Shown here: piece by piece, positions 1-12,700 of the stretch
Layout: every line of letters starts with the position of its first letter
Numbering within the stretch: the first letter of the stretch is position 1
Source of the DNA: Nageia nagi
Taxonomy: Eukaryota; Pinophyta
Direction: 5' to 3'
Assembly: GCA_050084985.1 (NCBI GenBank)
Contig: JBITNC010000001.1
Span: forward strand, 127,596,001-127,660,000
Length of the DNA stretch: 64,000 nt
Notes under the pieces: generated by a model
The model's database searches: none
What the model saw: only the letters and a program-made list of their open reading frames with translations
What the model was told of the DNA's origin: nothing
Made by a program: the position numbers and the translations under genes

Positions 1-251
1 ATGAGTTTATCAATGTTGCTAGCTAGTCAGCACCCACATGATAAGATTAGATAAAGTCTAGATTATCCAATTGTGATTAAATCTCTTATGGTGTTCACTC
101 CACAATGCTCATTTGATTGAGAAGACACCTTAAAGGTGACCCCACCATTTCCACTTCATGAACTATGCAACATACATTTCAGACATGATGTAGTGGTTTG
201 CTACTTAGGGCCCATAACACCTGAGAGAATGTAAATCCACTAGGTTTCACA
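1..251 (-). repeat. Possible end of a minus-strand LTR cut by the window edge
   Basis: Read on the minus strand, a purine-rich stretch (gggggagga) is followed at once by TGTGAAACC. That is how a polypurine tract meets the start of a 3' LTR. If so, the LTR lies at 251 and below and leaves the window. No second copy is seen, so this is a weak call resting on the junction alone. Confidence 0.2.
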
Positions 252-2984
252 TCCTCCCCCGATGATAACCCTCTAACTCATTAGAGCAGATAGTTTATCC
301 TAGGAAAACTTCCTTATGAGCAAAAAATGTCATCTCCTATGGAACAATCTTCATACTCCTATGTGCTTAACTATAAGTAATATGACTACTAAATTACCTT
401 CACTTGGTAACTATAGTTTTATAAATTGCTATCCTCATTTGACACTCTATCAAGGATATGAGACATTAGCCTACCCATATCTATAAGTTAGGCTTACCAT
501 GGAATCTGACATCCCCATGCTATATCTTAGAGAGCCATGGATGTTGAAATAATACACTCAAGTGGTTTGTAAAGTCTAATCTAATTTTAATAAATTTTAT
601 AAACTAAAATCCACCCATGACCTAATGAACTTAAAATAACTGATATTAGATCAATTATTAAATTCCATGTTCATACTATACATGAGGTATTAAAGTAACT
701 CATACTCCAATTTTTAAAATCAATAAGCAAGGTGTATGCAAGAAGATTGAAAATAACTTTCTTAAGAAGTCACACAAGATATCTAAAAGTACTACATTTA
801 TCCTATACTGCATGGTATTATGCATTTAATACTAATTTAAAAAAGATCTCATGCTAGTGTTTAATGACGTGTCTTGAAATGACATTAAAATCAGCTACTA
901 CTATAAAGGAAGTGCGACGTGAAGTGGTCCACACTCAAGGAATATTCTTTTAGATTATAATTTAGCAAGGGAGATTCAACTAACAAATATTCTATGCCAT
1001 TTTTCCTTCATTACCAAATATGTCCAAAAGTCTCCTTTTTAGTCGAATCAATTCCTTTAAGATGACTCTTTCATCTAGGTTATTTTTTGAGTTTATTTTT
1101 CCCTTTTATCATTATTCATATACTATATTATAAAATCAATCATGTATTTATGAGTTAATATTAGGGTTCAACATACACCTCTAGATTTGATTGATAAATC
1201 TTAGTAATATCATTATCATACTACAAAGTAATTCATTTACTAATCTCATTTGATCTATTTATCAATCCCATTGACCGACCATCCAATCCTTCAAGAGGTA
1301 ACATTTATAAAGAAGCTAGTGTCCATTTGTATTATCTCATATCTTCCCAATTAGATTCTTAAGGTTTCCTAAAATCTCTTTGTTTACTTTTAATTTTAGA
1401 TCACCTTCTTCTTTTCAATGAGGATTCCATACACACGTCTTAGGGTTTAACTTACCATATATTAAGTGTGGATTTCTAATATTCTTTTGTGGACTCTTTA
1501 ATCTAGGGTTAATAATCCCTCATATTACACCCATACTAAGTTAATTCCTTTTGATCTAAGAATCCTTTCTATTTATAAATAATAACCATATATGAGAATA
1601 ATGGGATCCCTATTCCTTGATTTGATAATGAGATCTATATATTGAAATTCATCTTCCCCTAAAAGAATCTTCTCCTAAAATGTGATTTATTTATTTATCT
1701 TTAAATCATTATATTTGCATAAAATTTCACTTTTCTATACTCTAATTAGTCTTTGATTTTATAGCAATAACCACATTTGCTATCATGAAATCCATTCTTT
1801 AACTATATATATGAAATCCCTAATTTAACATTAAGGCCCCATTGAAACTTAAAATTAGTCCAAATAATTATATAAAGGTTACATAATTTTTCATAATTTG
1901 TTAGTACAAAAATGATTACATAATGATATTAATGTATAATAAAAGAGGGTAATCTATTTTTTTATGAGGGTCCCTTTTACACAATTAACAATACATGGTA
2001 ATGATTTCAAGATTGATCTCAATCTTCTTTCTTTGGCATAGGTCCTTCTTTGACCTCTTGATGTAAAATATCCATCTTCATCTTTTGAGTTCTTCTAGGG
2101 TTTAAAAGTGATAGGATCAAGTATCAAGAATAGTGGTGAGATTTGAGGATCAGGACAACCTTTTTGCAAATTTATGACCTCAATGCAAATGATATATAAC
2201 ATCTCATTCCTTTAAAATTATTCTATGAACCTTAGGAGGTTTTTTAAATCCTCCCTTCCTTGGTCCTTGGACAAATGTATATATAGTTTCTTCAATTAAT
2301 AATTATATCTATTCTTATCCTTTATTATTTATCTCCTTGAAAATGTGTCTTATCAATGGATATCCTTTAAAGAAATTAAAAAAAAAATCATTATTCATCA
2401 AAAATATAAATAATACCCATCAAATAATATAGATACTTATTTAGAGTAATTGTACTCAAACTATTTCTATATCGATTTACTTTATGAGTCCATAAAACAA
2501 GAATACTTTAATATTGTCTTAATAGCAATACGAAAATCATTAAAACCCATTTCATCTTAATATCATTAGGTGGGATTGTATTCCATATATACTTACCCAC
2601 TAATCCATTATTATTAAAATTTTCTTTTATTTCATTGTGGATTACCTGAGAAAGGTGTTAAAGTAAATCTTGACTACCACATAATCAAACATTAAAGGGC
2701 AGCAGGTGTATGACACCAAACCTTGTCAGGACAACTTTGGAGAGGTTTTCGTTATCAAACATTAACCTTCATATGAAATATATATATATTATATATATAT
2801 ATATTTATATATATTGTATGATCTTACTAACCTATGAATAAATGTAGTTTTTTAAAGAAGACAAAGATCTTTAATTGCTTTATTCCTGTGATCTCTGTGT
2901 TTCTCCCCTTCATCAGGGTGAACCCATTTGATGATAAGGCATAGAGACAAGGTTCTACACTTCTAAGAAGGATAGTCCTTCAAA
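252..2984. other. AT-rich DNA without recognisable genes
   Basis: No open frame of note and no protein motif was found on either strand. There is a short TA-rich tract near 2780-2815. The stretch may contain old decayed mobile DNA but nothing could be assigned. Confidence 0.5.
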
Positions 2985-3600
2985 GAGACTATGAATTGTT
3001 TGACAAAGTCCTTATTTAAAATACGATCTCATGGAATGTAAATGTTAATGGGTAAGGCCAATCTTTGCAACCTTTGCTAGCATTCTTCTGGTATGTGCTA
3101 TCGTGTGAGCTCAAGAAGGAGGTATGGAGGTCCATCAAAGAGTAGTTGAAATGATTTCTTAATGTATATTATGGTTGCAAGTGCTTGTGAGGTATACATA
3201 AGGCCTATAAATTATTTGACAAAAGGCATGTGTTAAATAAGCTTCATGGGTTGCAATGATGATAGGATACACTCAAAATGGATTTTTTGAAAATGTGCTA
3301 GAGAATTTTAAGTAGATGCAATGGTTAGGAAATAAATCAAACTCTAAATCCTCTACCAACATTTTCCAACATGTGTCTTCGAGGAGGCATTTCAAGAAAG
3401 TATGGCACTCCATCAAAGAATAGTTGAAAAATATTTTACATCAAATATTGTGGGCGTGAGTACCCAAATAGTCATGTATGCAAAACATGGGAGAATACAT
3501 AGGGTTTGTGATTTGAAAATTAAATTTCATGGGTGGAAAAAATTACATAGTATGGATTTTCTCAAAATAAAAAATGTAGGAAGGAGAGTACTTTAATAAT
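2985..3600 (+). pseudogene. Decayed PPR (PLS class) gene fragment
   Basis: Pieces of a pentatricopeptide-repeat protein follow each other on the + strand but in shifting frames with stops. They are YELFDKV and NTISWN near 2990-3035, GMEVHQRVVEMIS near 3121, YKLFDKR near 3209, GYTQNGFFENVLENF near 3270-3310, and MALHQRIVEKYFTSNIVGVS with VMYAKHGRIHRV at 3402-3520. These match the usual order of plant PLS-type PPR proteins (kLFDkM, sWnaMi.GYaQNG, G.eiHq.i...G, ald.YaK.G.i..A). Such proteins bind organelle RNA when intact. At least two frame changes and several stops show this copy is dead. No LTR or TIR was found next to it. Confidence 0.8.
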
Positions 3601-6311
3601 GGTTCAAAATACTACTAAATCTCAAAACGAGAGGACTAAGGAGGAATTTAAAGTTTTTACTAAGTAAATTACTTAAGCATATATGGAAAGGGAGTTGTTA
3701 AATCAAATAATTAAAATAGTAATATGTCATAGGAATTTGTCCTTGAATCCTTCCCAACAACAATTTTCAAATAAATAATATAAAAAAGCTATACTCCTTT
3801 CAAAAGGCAAAAAGTACCAACTATCACATGTAATATATTAAATAAACTAGGTAGCATGTCCTTTCAAATGGATCAAGGCCATTATCAATGACTATTTCAT
3901 AGAACTTTATCAAATAATCCTACCATACAACATTTTAAATAACACCAAGTAAGACTACTTTAACTAGTCATTTTAATTTTATTGTCTAAAATGCAAAAGA
4001 ATGCACTTGGACTTGGAGAGAGAGAGAATTCTTTTCTTTACGTCATTCTACACCCAAAGCTTGAGAATAAAACTAGTGAGATAGTAGATATATGTCTTTC
4101 CTAATGTTCCAACCCTTTATTTATAGCCAAGAAAGTTCAAATATGTCCAAATGAATGTCTACTCACCCCTTTAATAATTTTTATGGTAGGTCTTATTAAA
4201 GTTGTTGATGAGTGTAGTGGTATCAAATACTTTAGACTTTTTTTATATTAACTGACAAATTAATGCCAACTATTTCCCATACCTAACACAAGAAAACAAA
4301 ATAAGTAGGCCATATCTCAATTATTTTCATAAACTAGTAAATACCTTGTAACATCCATAAAGTGACCTTAGTCCTTTCTAACTATTTTTTTTAAATTTTC
4401 ATTTTAATTTACTAACAACTAAAGTAAAAATTTGAATTCAATAGAAGGGAATATTCCTTACCTTCTTTTTTCGAATTTAAATTACAAAAATGAATCCTTC
4501 TCACATAAGAGTTTCTCCCCCTTTAGAGGAAATCTTATCACCCTAGTAATCAATTCAGGATCAATCATGAAGCATATGTATTCAACCTCAACCACCACCT
4601 CCTTCCATGAACAAGACAAAGAAAATGCTAGCCCATCTACCATGGCATTCCTTCTTAACCAAACTAGTTAAAATGTATGGAAAAATATGGACTTCAAGTC
4701 AAAATATAAAGCCTTTCATCAATTATGTCTAAAAGTCTCCCTCCAATCTTTGCAATTAATCCAAAGACCTATCTCGCACAAGCCATAACTCACACTAAAG
4801 CTAATTATATGGGGTGTTGATAATATTATCATAATTTCCTAAGTTTTCTCAACATGCTTCAAATCACACTAGTCACATGTACCATATACTATCGCAATCC
4901 CCTCGTAATCAAGGTTTGAATGCCCAAAACATCTTGTTATCTCTCATCATACAAAGCACTCAAAGATGGTCACCTCACAAAGCTTAGTCATCCCCTTTGC
5001 ATATCAATCACCTACTAGAGGTCCATGGGCCCACAAGACTTCATGCCAAAACTTATGGAGCATCATTGGCTTTCAAATCTCCCACTACCACCATTTATCA
5101 ATTTATATTTAGTTTGTTATAGGATTTAGATGTTTTAATGGTGTAGGCATATAAGGCTTTGTGATAAGTTTTTGGGCTACAGATCTTATGCCCATCTCTC
5201 ATGAGCCTAAATGCTTTATCTTTTAAAATTTTTTGTAAAAGATCAAGGATTCCTTAAAAATGCACTCCAATATTATCAAAAAATAAGTGATTCATTACTA
5301 TAGATAGATAGGTAGATAGGAGTCTTTTAATGTCCTTCCAAACCCATTAGTTTGTTGGACCCATAAAAGTTTATCCAAAAGTAAATATATATCAATTAAG
5401 TATTTGAATGACATTACATATTGATTTTACCTTTATTAGTATTTTATCAAATATTAGAAAAAAAAAGCTAAATGAGGAGCATCCATTGTCGACCCAATAA
5501 CAATGAACCATGTAATGAAAATATGTTGCCATTCCTGTAGTAACGAATCCTGCAATAGGAATCTGCTACTTGCCAGGTAATAACGAATCTCATAACGAGA
5601 AATTGTTATCATCCAAAAAACATCACCTTGGCAATAGAAATAATCTTTTGATAACCTTTTAGCAACAAATTTGTTACTTGTCCAAACTCTTATATTTACC
5701 CCTCCCCTTAATAAGCTCCTTCAAAAGAAATTATGGAAGCAAGCGTATGGATATCTCTAAAAGCAAGGATGATATCATTCATAGAGTATAATTTTCTATC
5801 ATATATAAAGCCTAATGAATGAGAAAAACACAATCAAGGTGGGGTCAAACCCTAATATCTCAAGCAACAACACACTCTCGAACTACTAAAATGAGAGAAA
5901 CCCATGGCAGAAGAAGTTTTGAATTCAACATTAAAGATGCAAAGAGTGCTAACATTTCACTTATTTATATTCTTGAGTTAAGAGCATGTCAATCATTTAT
6001 ATTATTCTAGTGTTAGGTTTAAGGAGTGCTAGCCATGGTATCTTGGTCATAATGAAACCTTCATCTACAAATGGAGGAAGGATTGTGACATGAATTATAA
6101 TATGGAACTTAATAAATATATTGATATATAATATTGATTGGTGTCTCTTGACACCACTTATAAAGTCTATATTTATAATATTTGTAATATTATAGTTTAG
6201 GTCTAACATCTTAGCAGGAGATCTTGATAATAAACTTGAATTTAGAGGAAGCATTGAGGGAAAAATGTATTGTGAAGCATTGATGTATTGCATATGTGAG
6301 AAAAGGAGGTC
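3601..6311. other. AT-rich DNA without recognisable genes
   Basis: Only short frames without known motifs. Around 5480-5690 short phrases such as taacgaatc and ataacgag recur imperfectly. No conserved protein or structured RNA was recognised. Confidence 0.5.
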
Positions 6312-6316
6312 CAAAC

Positions 6317-6793
6317 TGTTAGAATTTGTAATGAAATATTGTGAATATCTAAACTCCTTGTAAATTCAATTAATCACTTAAAGGATATGTAGACACCTTA
6401 AGGGACTAATTGAATTCTTTATTATGTAGATTTTGACCTTACCATGGGGTTAGTTGGTAGGTTAAAGTTAGGTGATACATTTATTGTAACCCTAACCTTA
6501 CCCTTGGGTTGAAGGGAGGTTAGGGAGGTGCTCTTAAGCTATAAATAAGAGGCCTCTCCTCTTGTAACATAACTAAGTTTTTGGAGTAAGATTACTCTAC
6601 TAGTTTGTGTAGGAGAGAAAGAGAATTGTAGTAAGAGGTGCATAGATTGAGAATTGAGAACTAGTTGTGGATGTACTCCCAAGGAGGGAGGAACCATATT
6701 ATATTTGTGTTATCTTGTGTGAATGGTGTTATGTTGAATGATTGAGTTTTCTATTCTTGGACCTTGAGAATTAGAGTAGGTCTAATTCCTTCA
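6317..6793 (+). repeat. 5' LTR of element A
   Basis: 477 bp, TG...CA ends, starts directly after the duplication CAAAC. It contains a TATA-like ctataaataaga near 6539, a likely promoter for the element RNA. It matches 14695-15118 plus 24695-24747 and is closely related to the LTRs of element B. Confidence 0.95.
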
Positions 6794-6811
6794 ATTGGTA
6801 TCAGAGCTTGG
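6794..6811 (+). other. Primer binding site of element A
   Basis: attggtatcagagcttgg directly follows the LTR. TGGTATCAGAGC is the usual plant copia primer site complementary to the 3' end of initiator tRNA-Met. This fixes the LTR end and the element's direction. Confidence 0.95.
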
Positions 6812-7375
6812 TGTGGAAGCTCTTCTTCTACATCTTGGTTCTTCATCCTTCTTCATTCCTCATCTTACACCCCATTGGTGAGGTAAAACTAAGAGAAGGT
6901 ATAAATTTTCTCCTCATTTGGTTATCTTATGGATTATTGCATTAGATAGTAACATATTTATGAGATATTGGACCTTATTTTTTGCAAAATATGATCAAAA
7001 TGGCAATGCAAGCAATTTTTTTTCCTATACTAACCTCTTATGTTAGTAGCATTTTTTTTACAAAATGCTTAATACATGATATACATTTTAAGAGGATACT
7101 ATGTAATGCAAATATTTTTACTAACATTTTGTTTGTTAGTAGCATTGATTAATAACTCTATTACAAGCATTGCCAAGGTGTAATATTTACACAATACTTT
7201 ATTTTTCTCTAAATTTTTGCAAAAAGTTTAATGCAAATAGAGGGAAATAATTTTTAGAGGCAATTTATTTAAAGCAAATATGGGGGAAATATTTTTTAAA
7301 GATGTAACATATTAAAAAAAAAAGGGAAAGGGGCGCAATATTTTTTTTTGCAAAGTTTAATAAACATTTTTAATA
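6812..7375 (+). other. Untranslated leader of element A, first part
   Basis: AT-rich leader that matches, in reverse complement, 23530-24192 of element B and in its first part resembles 62902-63000 of element F (aagctcttcttc..., ttgaggtaaaa). No open frame. It ends where the element-specific captured DNA begins. Confidence 0.7.
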
Positions 7376-7382
7376 ATGTGGA

Positions 7383-7505
7383 GGAACACAAAATGCCATG
7401 CTAAAATGCAGTCTTATGGACTGCAATGGTCAACGGATATGTACAAAATGGATATGTTGAAAGGGTCTACAAATTGTTTGACAGGATGCCTTCGCTCGAA
7501 AACCA
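7383..7505 (+). pseudogene. Captured PPR gene fragment in the leader of A
   Basis: From 7417 the reading WTAMVNGYVQNGYVERV, then YKLFDRMPSLEN, is an uninterrupted stretch of a PLS-type PPR motif pair. It is not part of any retrotransposon protein. It lies between the primer site and gag, so it is host coding DNA carried by the element. A second, shorter KLFDLMPAY follows in another frame at about 7504. Element B holds a related PPR piece at the matching place, sharing GYVERVYKLF. Confidence 0.8.
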
Positions 7506-7564
7506 AATTGTTCGACCTCATGCCCGCCTACACGTCCGCAACTAGAACCCAGGCGCCATGTGCG

Positions 7565-7887
7565 ATGAACAACCACACCGTCGCCTCCCTGATGCTGCTT
7601 GTTGTGCCCGTTATTAGCACCTTCTCTCTCCTCGGAATCCTCCACAGTCTATTTTTCCTCTTCGTCATAATTTTTGCCTTAATTTCTTTTGTAGTGGACT
7701 CTGCTTCAGTGCTTCTCCCATCCAGGAGCAGTGATGGTTACACAATTAGTGGCAGAGTCAAAACAGAAGCCTTTAGAGGGAAAAGCATGGGTATTCCCAG
7801 CAAAACTACAAATGTAAAGGTCATACTCAATGGAGGAGAGATTGTTTCTTTCATCAGACCAAATGGCTATTTCTCTTTCTTTAAAGA
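7565..7887 (+). pseudogene. EMC7: Captured first exon of EMC7 (ER membrane protein complex subunit 7)
   Basis: The frame starting with Met at 7565 reads a hydrophobic signal-like stretch (about residues 5-45). It is followed by DGYTISGRVK, then SKTTNVKVILNGGEIVSFIR and PNGYFSF. This is the start of the beta-sandwich domain of EMC7 (DUF2012), a subunit of the complex that inserts membrane proteins into the ER. Similarity stops after GYFSFFKE at about 7887, where GTGAAT looks like a splice donor. The following bases read like an intron and reach a stop at 7948. This suggests a genomic piece rather than a spliced cDNA was taken up. Only about 108 residues of the host protein are present. The frame is still open, which suggests a fairly recent capture or weak decay. 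No equivalent was found in element B. Confidence 0.8.
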
Positions 7888-7948
7888 AGTGAATCTGTAT
7901 CTATACTCTGTAAAGCATGCTCATCATCAAAAATCAAAACACAAATAG

Positions 7949-8320
7949 CTAGAAATGGTAAATATGCAGTAAAGAGTCACATAAAATAGTCCTCATTCAA
8001 TGTTCAATATACCAAACTCAAACTCCAGTAATAGTCCACCTGACCGAAAATCTATGAAACCCGTGTTCCACCTACACGAAATTGCCCCCATCTTTCCTCC
8101 ATAAGCATCCTCAGTAGGAAAATGGATTTCGATGATGCTATGCATGATGCATTTGATGGAGAGTATTTGGGAGGAGAGCAATGAGTATTCACTCCCCCTC
8201 ATGCAGATTTTACTGACATACCATCCTCCTCGTGTCGATGATCTCCAACACCATAACCTACGCAACCTTCTCCCTCCTCCCTCACCATTTAGTCTTCTCC
8301 CACTTTGTTTGTGCATTTAA
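7949..8320 (+). other. Further non-viral sequence in the leader of A, origin unknown
   Basis: Less AT-rich than its surroundings, with frames reading MDFDDAMHDAFDGEYLGGEQ (8122-8184) and, in another frame, LLPPPSPF near 8271-8291. It looks like more captured coding DNA, possibly proline-rich exon pieces, but no gene was recognised. It ends near the phrase cctacgcaacc (about 8257), which is also present at the border of element B's variable region. Confidence 0.4.
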
Positions 8321-9786
8321 TTTAATTTTTTGTGCAATTAATTTTTTGTTGACTAAATGCACTTCTACAACCAACGCATGCTCCTTCTTGGTAAGGAAAG
8401 AGTAGCCATCCTTTTTTACCTAAAGCATTTATTTTTTTTGACTTGGAGTGCTTAAGGTAAAAAGGAGCATTAACTATGCATGGGTCTCCTCTTTTTTCCA
8501 TTTAATTCTTGCAGACTTGGAAAGTAGTGAATATTTTTTTAAACTTTGCTTAAAGGTGCACATGCAATTTCTAGAATGTCAATCTCTTAGCTTTTTTTTC
8601 TCTAAGTATAGTAATTTACTTAGGCAAAATATTTTTTTAGTAAAAATTTGCTAAGGTAATCTAAGTATGCTATCTTTGAAGGATAAATATTTAAGTTAAG
8701 TATATTATTTTTTAAGTAAACAAGGGAATTTTTTACTTAAAATGCATACTTAAAAGACAATTTTTAGCATACAAGTTTTTAGGGATAAAACTTTAAATGA
8801 AAAGGGGGGAATTTGTATAATTTTTACTTAAAACTTTATCTAGATCTTGCATGCTAAACTTGTAATGCATGCCTCTTAATCTTGTTTGAGGAATAAAGCA
8901 TGCTTAGTACTTAAAATTTTAAGTTAAATTATGCATGATGCATGTTTATTACTTAATTTTTAAGTCATGGAATAATGCATGTTTAAGTTATAGATTAATG
9001 CTAAGTACGACTTAGTCTTTTTTTAAATTCATTAAAATGATTGAATGAATTTATGAATTTGAGCAAAGTATGCAAAATGTAAAATGTCCTTTAGGGTTAG
9101 TACAAAACCCATTTGACTCTTAAGGTTTCAAGTTCTTGTGGATGATGTATTTTTTACTTTACTTTATATTTTTGCACAATTGCTTTATACTTGCAAAACG
9201 TAAAATATTGAAAGTAACCCCTAAAATGAACACATCTGCACGTACTTTTCCACAACATGACTTGTTTGGGGAGCCACGAGGGGAGGACAGGGCAGACTGG
9301 AGCCCTTTTTAGTCCGAAGAGCCAAGTGGTGGTAAGTCCATCTTAAATACCCCTAAGACCTCTGTTGGATTAGACATAACTCTATTAGGTGGACAGGCAT
9401 GTGTGTATTGATACCACATGTTCGCAACGTCCATTCAGAGATTATCCTGATAACCTAGGAGGAAAACTGAAAACCTTAAATAAGATAATTAAAATGGTCG
9501 GTCCAAGATACGTCGAATCCTTGGAAAATAGTTGGTACTTCTCCTTGAGAGAGTATATTACTGACCAAGGTGAACTGGTTGAGGACTGGTAGTACTTGGG
9601 CTCCACTCTGCAGGCATCCAGGTGAAGGCCTAATTCTATACAAGAAAATAACCTCAACTTTATCCTTCTACGGATCTTGGTTTATAAGTTTGCACATGTG
9701 GGACATGTTTACTTATCATGTTTGATTTGTATAGATGGTAAATTGTAAAATTTTCATTCTTATTGCATATTTACTTTTGTGTAGCA
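8321..9786 (+). other. Shared leader of A upstream of gag
   Basis: Matches 20620-22340 of B in reverse complement. The first part is AT-rich. The part at 9240-9620 is less AT-rich and well kept in both elements. In A it has a short open frame (67 codons from 9389), but B's copy reads differently because of small indels, so protein coding is doubtful. It may be an RNA structure used in translation or packaging; that is a guess. Confidence 0.6.
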
Positions 9787-12700
9787 ATGGTTAAAACCTT
9801 CATACCAAGCATATACTTGACGGTTCCAACTTCGGCATATGGGAACATCGTATGAAAGCTGAGTTGTAAGCAAGGAAGCTACGGCAGATAGTTAATGAAG
9901 ACTTGGTCGCTCTTACAGATGAGAAGGCTCTTGAAATCTACAACTCAAAGAATGATTTAGCAACTTCAATGATTTATCATGCAGTTTCAGATGACATACT
10001 TCTCATGATCTCTTCTTCAATATCAACAAAGGAAGCTTGGGATAGGCTGAAGAAAATTTACCTTGGGTCAAAATTTTCAAGGAGGTTCACCATTTTACAA
10101 AAGTTGTTGCAATATCATCAAGGTGAAGATGAAAGTGCTTCTATTTACTTGAACAAAATCATTGATCTCAGGACACAACTGGTTGGCTGTGGGTGCAACT
10201 AGATCAATGATGAGTTCATGGTCTTCATCATTCTTCAAAGCCTTTCTACAAAGTTCAGTAACTTTGTCACAGTTATAGAAACTAGGCTCAATGATGAAGA
10301 AGATGTCATCTCTCTTGATAACCTTTCTAAACTCCTTCTAAAGCATGAGAAAACTTTGAATAAGAAAATGTTGGACTTTTCTCCAAAGGACAAAAGCATT
10401 GCTCTAGGAGCAACCAAAACTCATTTCAAGAAGAAGTTCAAATATTATAAATTCAAAGATAACAAATCCTCATCTACCTTCAAGAAGCATGAGAAAAAGG
10501 GCAACAATTATGGCAACTTCAAGCAAAGGAATGACAAAGCTAGATCAAGCAATCCAACACCTCAGAAAAAGTTTGATGGAAATTGTAACTTTTGTGGCAT
10601 CTTTGGGCACAAAGAGTATGAATGTCGTAAAAAGAAATTTGCTCAAAAAGGTAAGGGAAATGCAAATGTGAGAAATTTCAATAATAAAAAGAAGAACAAG
10701 CATGCTGCTACTGTTGCCTACTACTCAATGAATCAAACTATTTCAAATGATTGGATTGTTGATTCAGGATGCACTAATCAAATGTGTTATGAAAAGGATA
10801 AATTTGAAAACTTTCATAAGTACAAGAAGGATGCAGTTGTGATAGGTGATAATTTAGTCCTTGATGTTTAAGGAATAGGGAGTGTGAAGATTCATGGAAA
10901 GGCTCTTTATAATGTCTTTTATGTGCCTAAACTAAGGATGAATCTTATCTCCGTAATTCAGATTACAAGGAAAGGATACTCATTTGAGTTTACCTCACAC
11001 TCCCTGTTAAGAAAGGACTTGCCACCTTGAAGAAAGGATTAGTAAAGGATGACCTTTATATTATGGATCAAGTACCTTCAAAGATTTTCTTGCAGCAAAT
11101 GTTTATTCAAAGGGTAATCTTTGGCATCAACGATTAGGGCATCTTAACCACAAGAGTATTCAAGATATGAAAAATCAAGAACTTGTGGAAGGTTTACCTA
11201 ATATTTCACCCACAATTGGTCTCTATGAAAGGTGCATTCTAGGAAAGATGAATAGGCAAAAGTTTGAAAAAGATAAGGCAACTCGAGCTACTCATCCTCT
11301 TCAACTTGTGCATTCAAATTTGATGGGTCCATTTCAGACTAAGTCTCTAAGGGGAGCTTCTTATGTTCTGACCTTCATTGATGACTTTAGTAGAATGACA
11401 TTTGGTTATCTACTTGAGCACAAGGATCAAACTTTTGACAGGTTTAAAGACTTCAAGGCTCTTGTTGAAAATCAAACTAATTTTAAGATCAAGATGATGA
11501 GATCTGATAATGGGGGTGAGTATAATAGCAATGAGTTTAATGACTATTGTGTTAAACATGGGATCAACGGCAATTTATAATCCCTTACACTCCTCAACAA
11601 AATGGAGTTGCTGAAAGGAAGAATCGAACCATTATGGAAATGGCAAGGTGCATGTTGGGTAACCTTCCTAGTTTCTTATGGGGTGAAGCTATTCACACTG
11701 CTATTCACACCCTAAATAGGTGTCCTACTAAAGCAGTTGAAGGTAAAACTCCGTATGAAGCATGGACAGGAAAGAAACCTAACATCTCACACTTTAGGGT
11801 CTTCAGTTGTGATGCATTTGCCTTCATTACCTCAGAGAAAAGAAAGAAGTTGGATAAAAGATCAGAAAAATGCATCTTTATGGGGTATGATAATTAGCAT
11901 AGAGGTTACAGGCTCTACTCCTCATCCCATAAAATAGTCTTTGTTTCTAGGGATGTCAAGTTCAATGAACTTCCTAAGGATACGACTTCTCATGCTAAGG
12001 TGTCTGATTCAGATGATTCTTGCCTGCACCTAACTAGTTGGATGATCATGTAAGGAAGTCACCATAAGAGCAAAATTCTCCAGCTTAGAGAATTACAAGA
12101 AGTATGACCTTGAATAAATCTTTATTTACCAAAATTGATAATACGAATGAGCCATCAACCTTCAAAGAAGCTTCCAAGCAAGAGTGTTGAATGGAAGCTA
12201 TGAAAGTTGAGTATGAGGCGCTCATGAAAAATGAAACTTGGGATTTGGTTCCTTATCCCAATGAGAAAAATGTGATTGGAAATAAATGGATATACAAGGT
12301 CAAGTACAATTCTGATGGAGAAATTGAAAATACAAAGCAAGGTTAGTGGCCAAAGGATTCGCTCAGAAATATGGTATTGATTATGAGGAAACCTTTGCTC
12401 TTGTGGCCAAGATGCCTACTGTCAGGATAATCCTTGCTCTTTCTGTAGCTCAAGGATGGAAAGTTTTTCAACTTGATGTAAGAGTGCATTTCTCAATGGT
12501 GACTTGGATGTAGAAATCTACATGAATCAACAGAAGGATTTATTCCAGAAGGTAAAGAGTCTTTTGTGTGCAAGTTAAAGAAGTCTTTGTATGGACTTAA
12601 GCAAGCACCTAGAGCATGGTACAAGAAAATTTTAGGATTCTTTGCAGATATTAGTTTTTCAAGTGCTTTTCTGACTCAGATCTCTATGTACTCAATCAAG

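Noticed and set aside
5480-5690. Imperfect taacgaatc/ataacgag repeats
   Set aside because: Too irregular to define a unit; no inverted ends or duplication.
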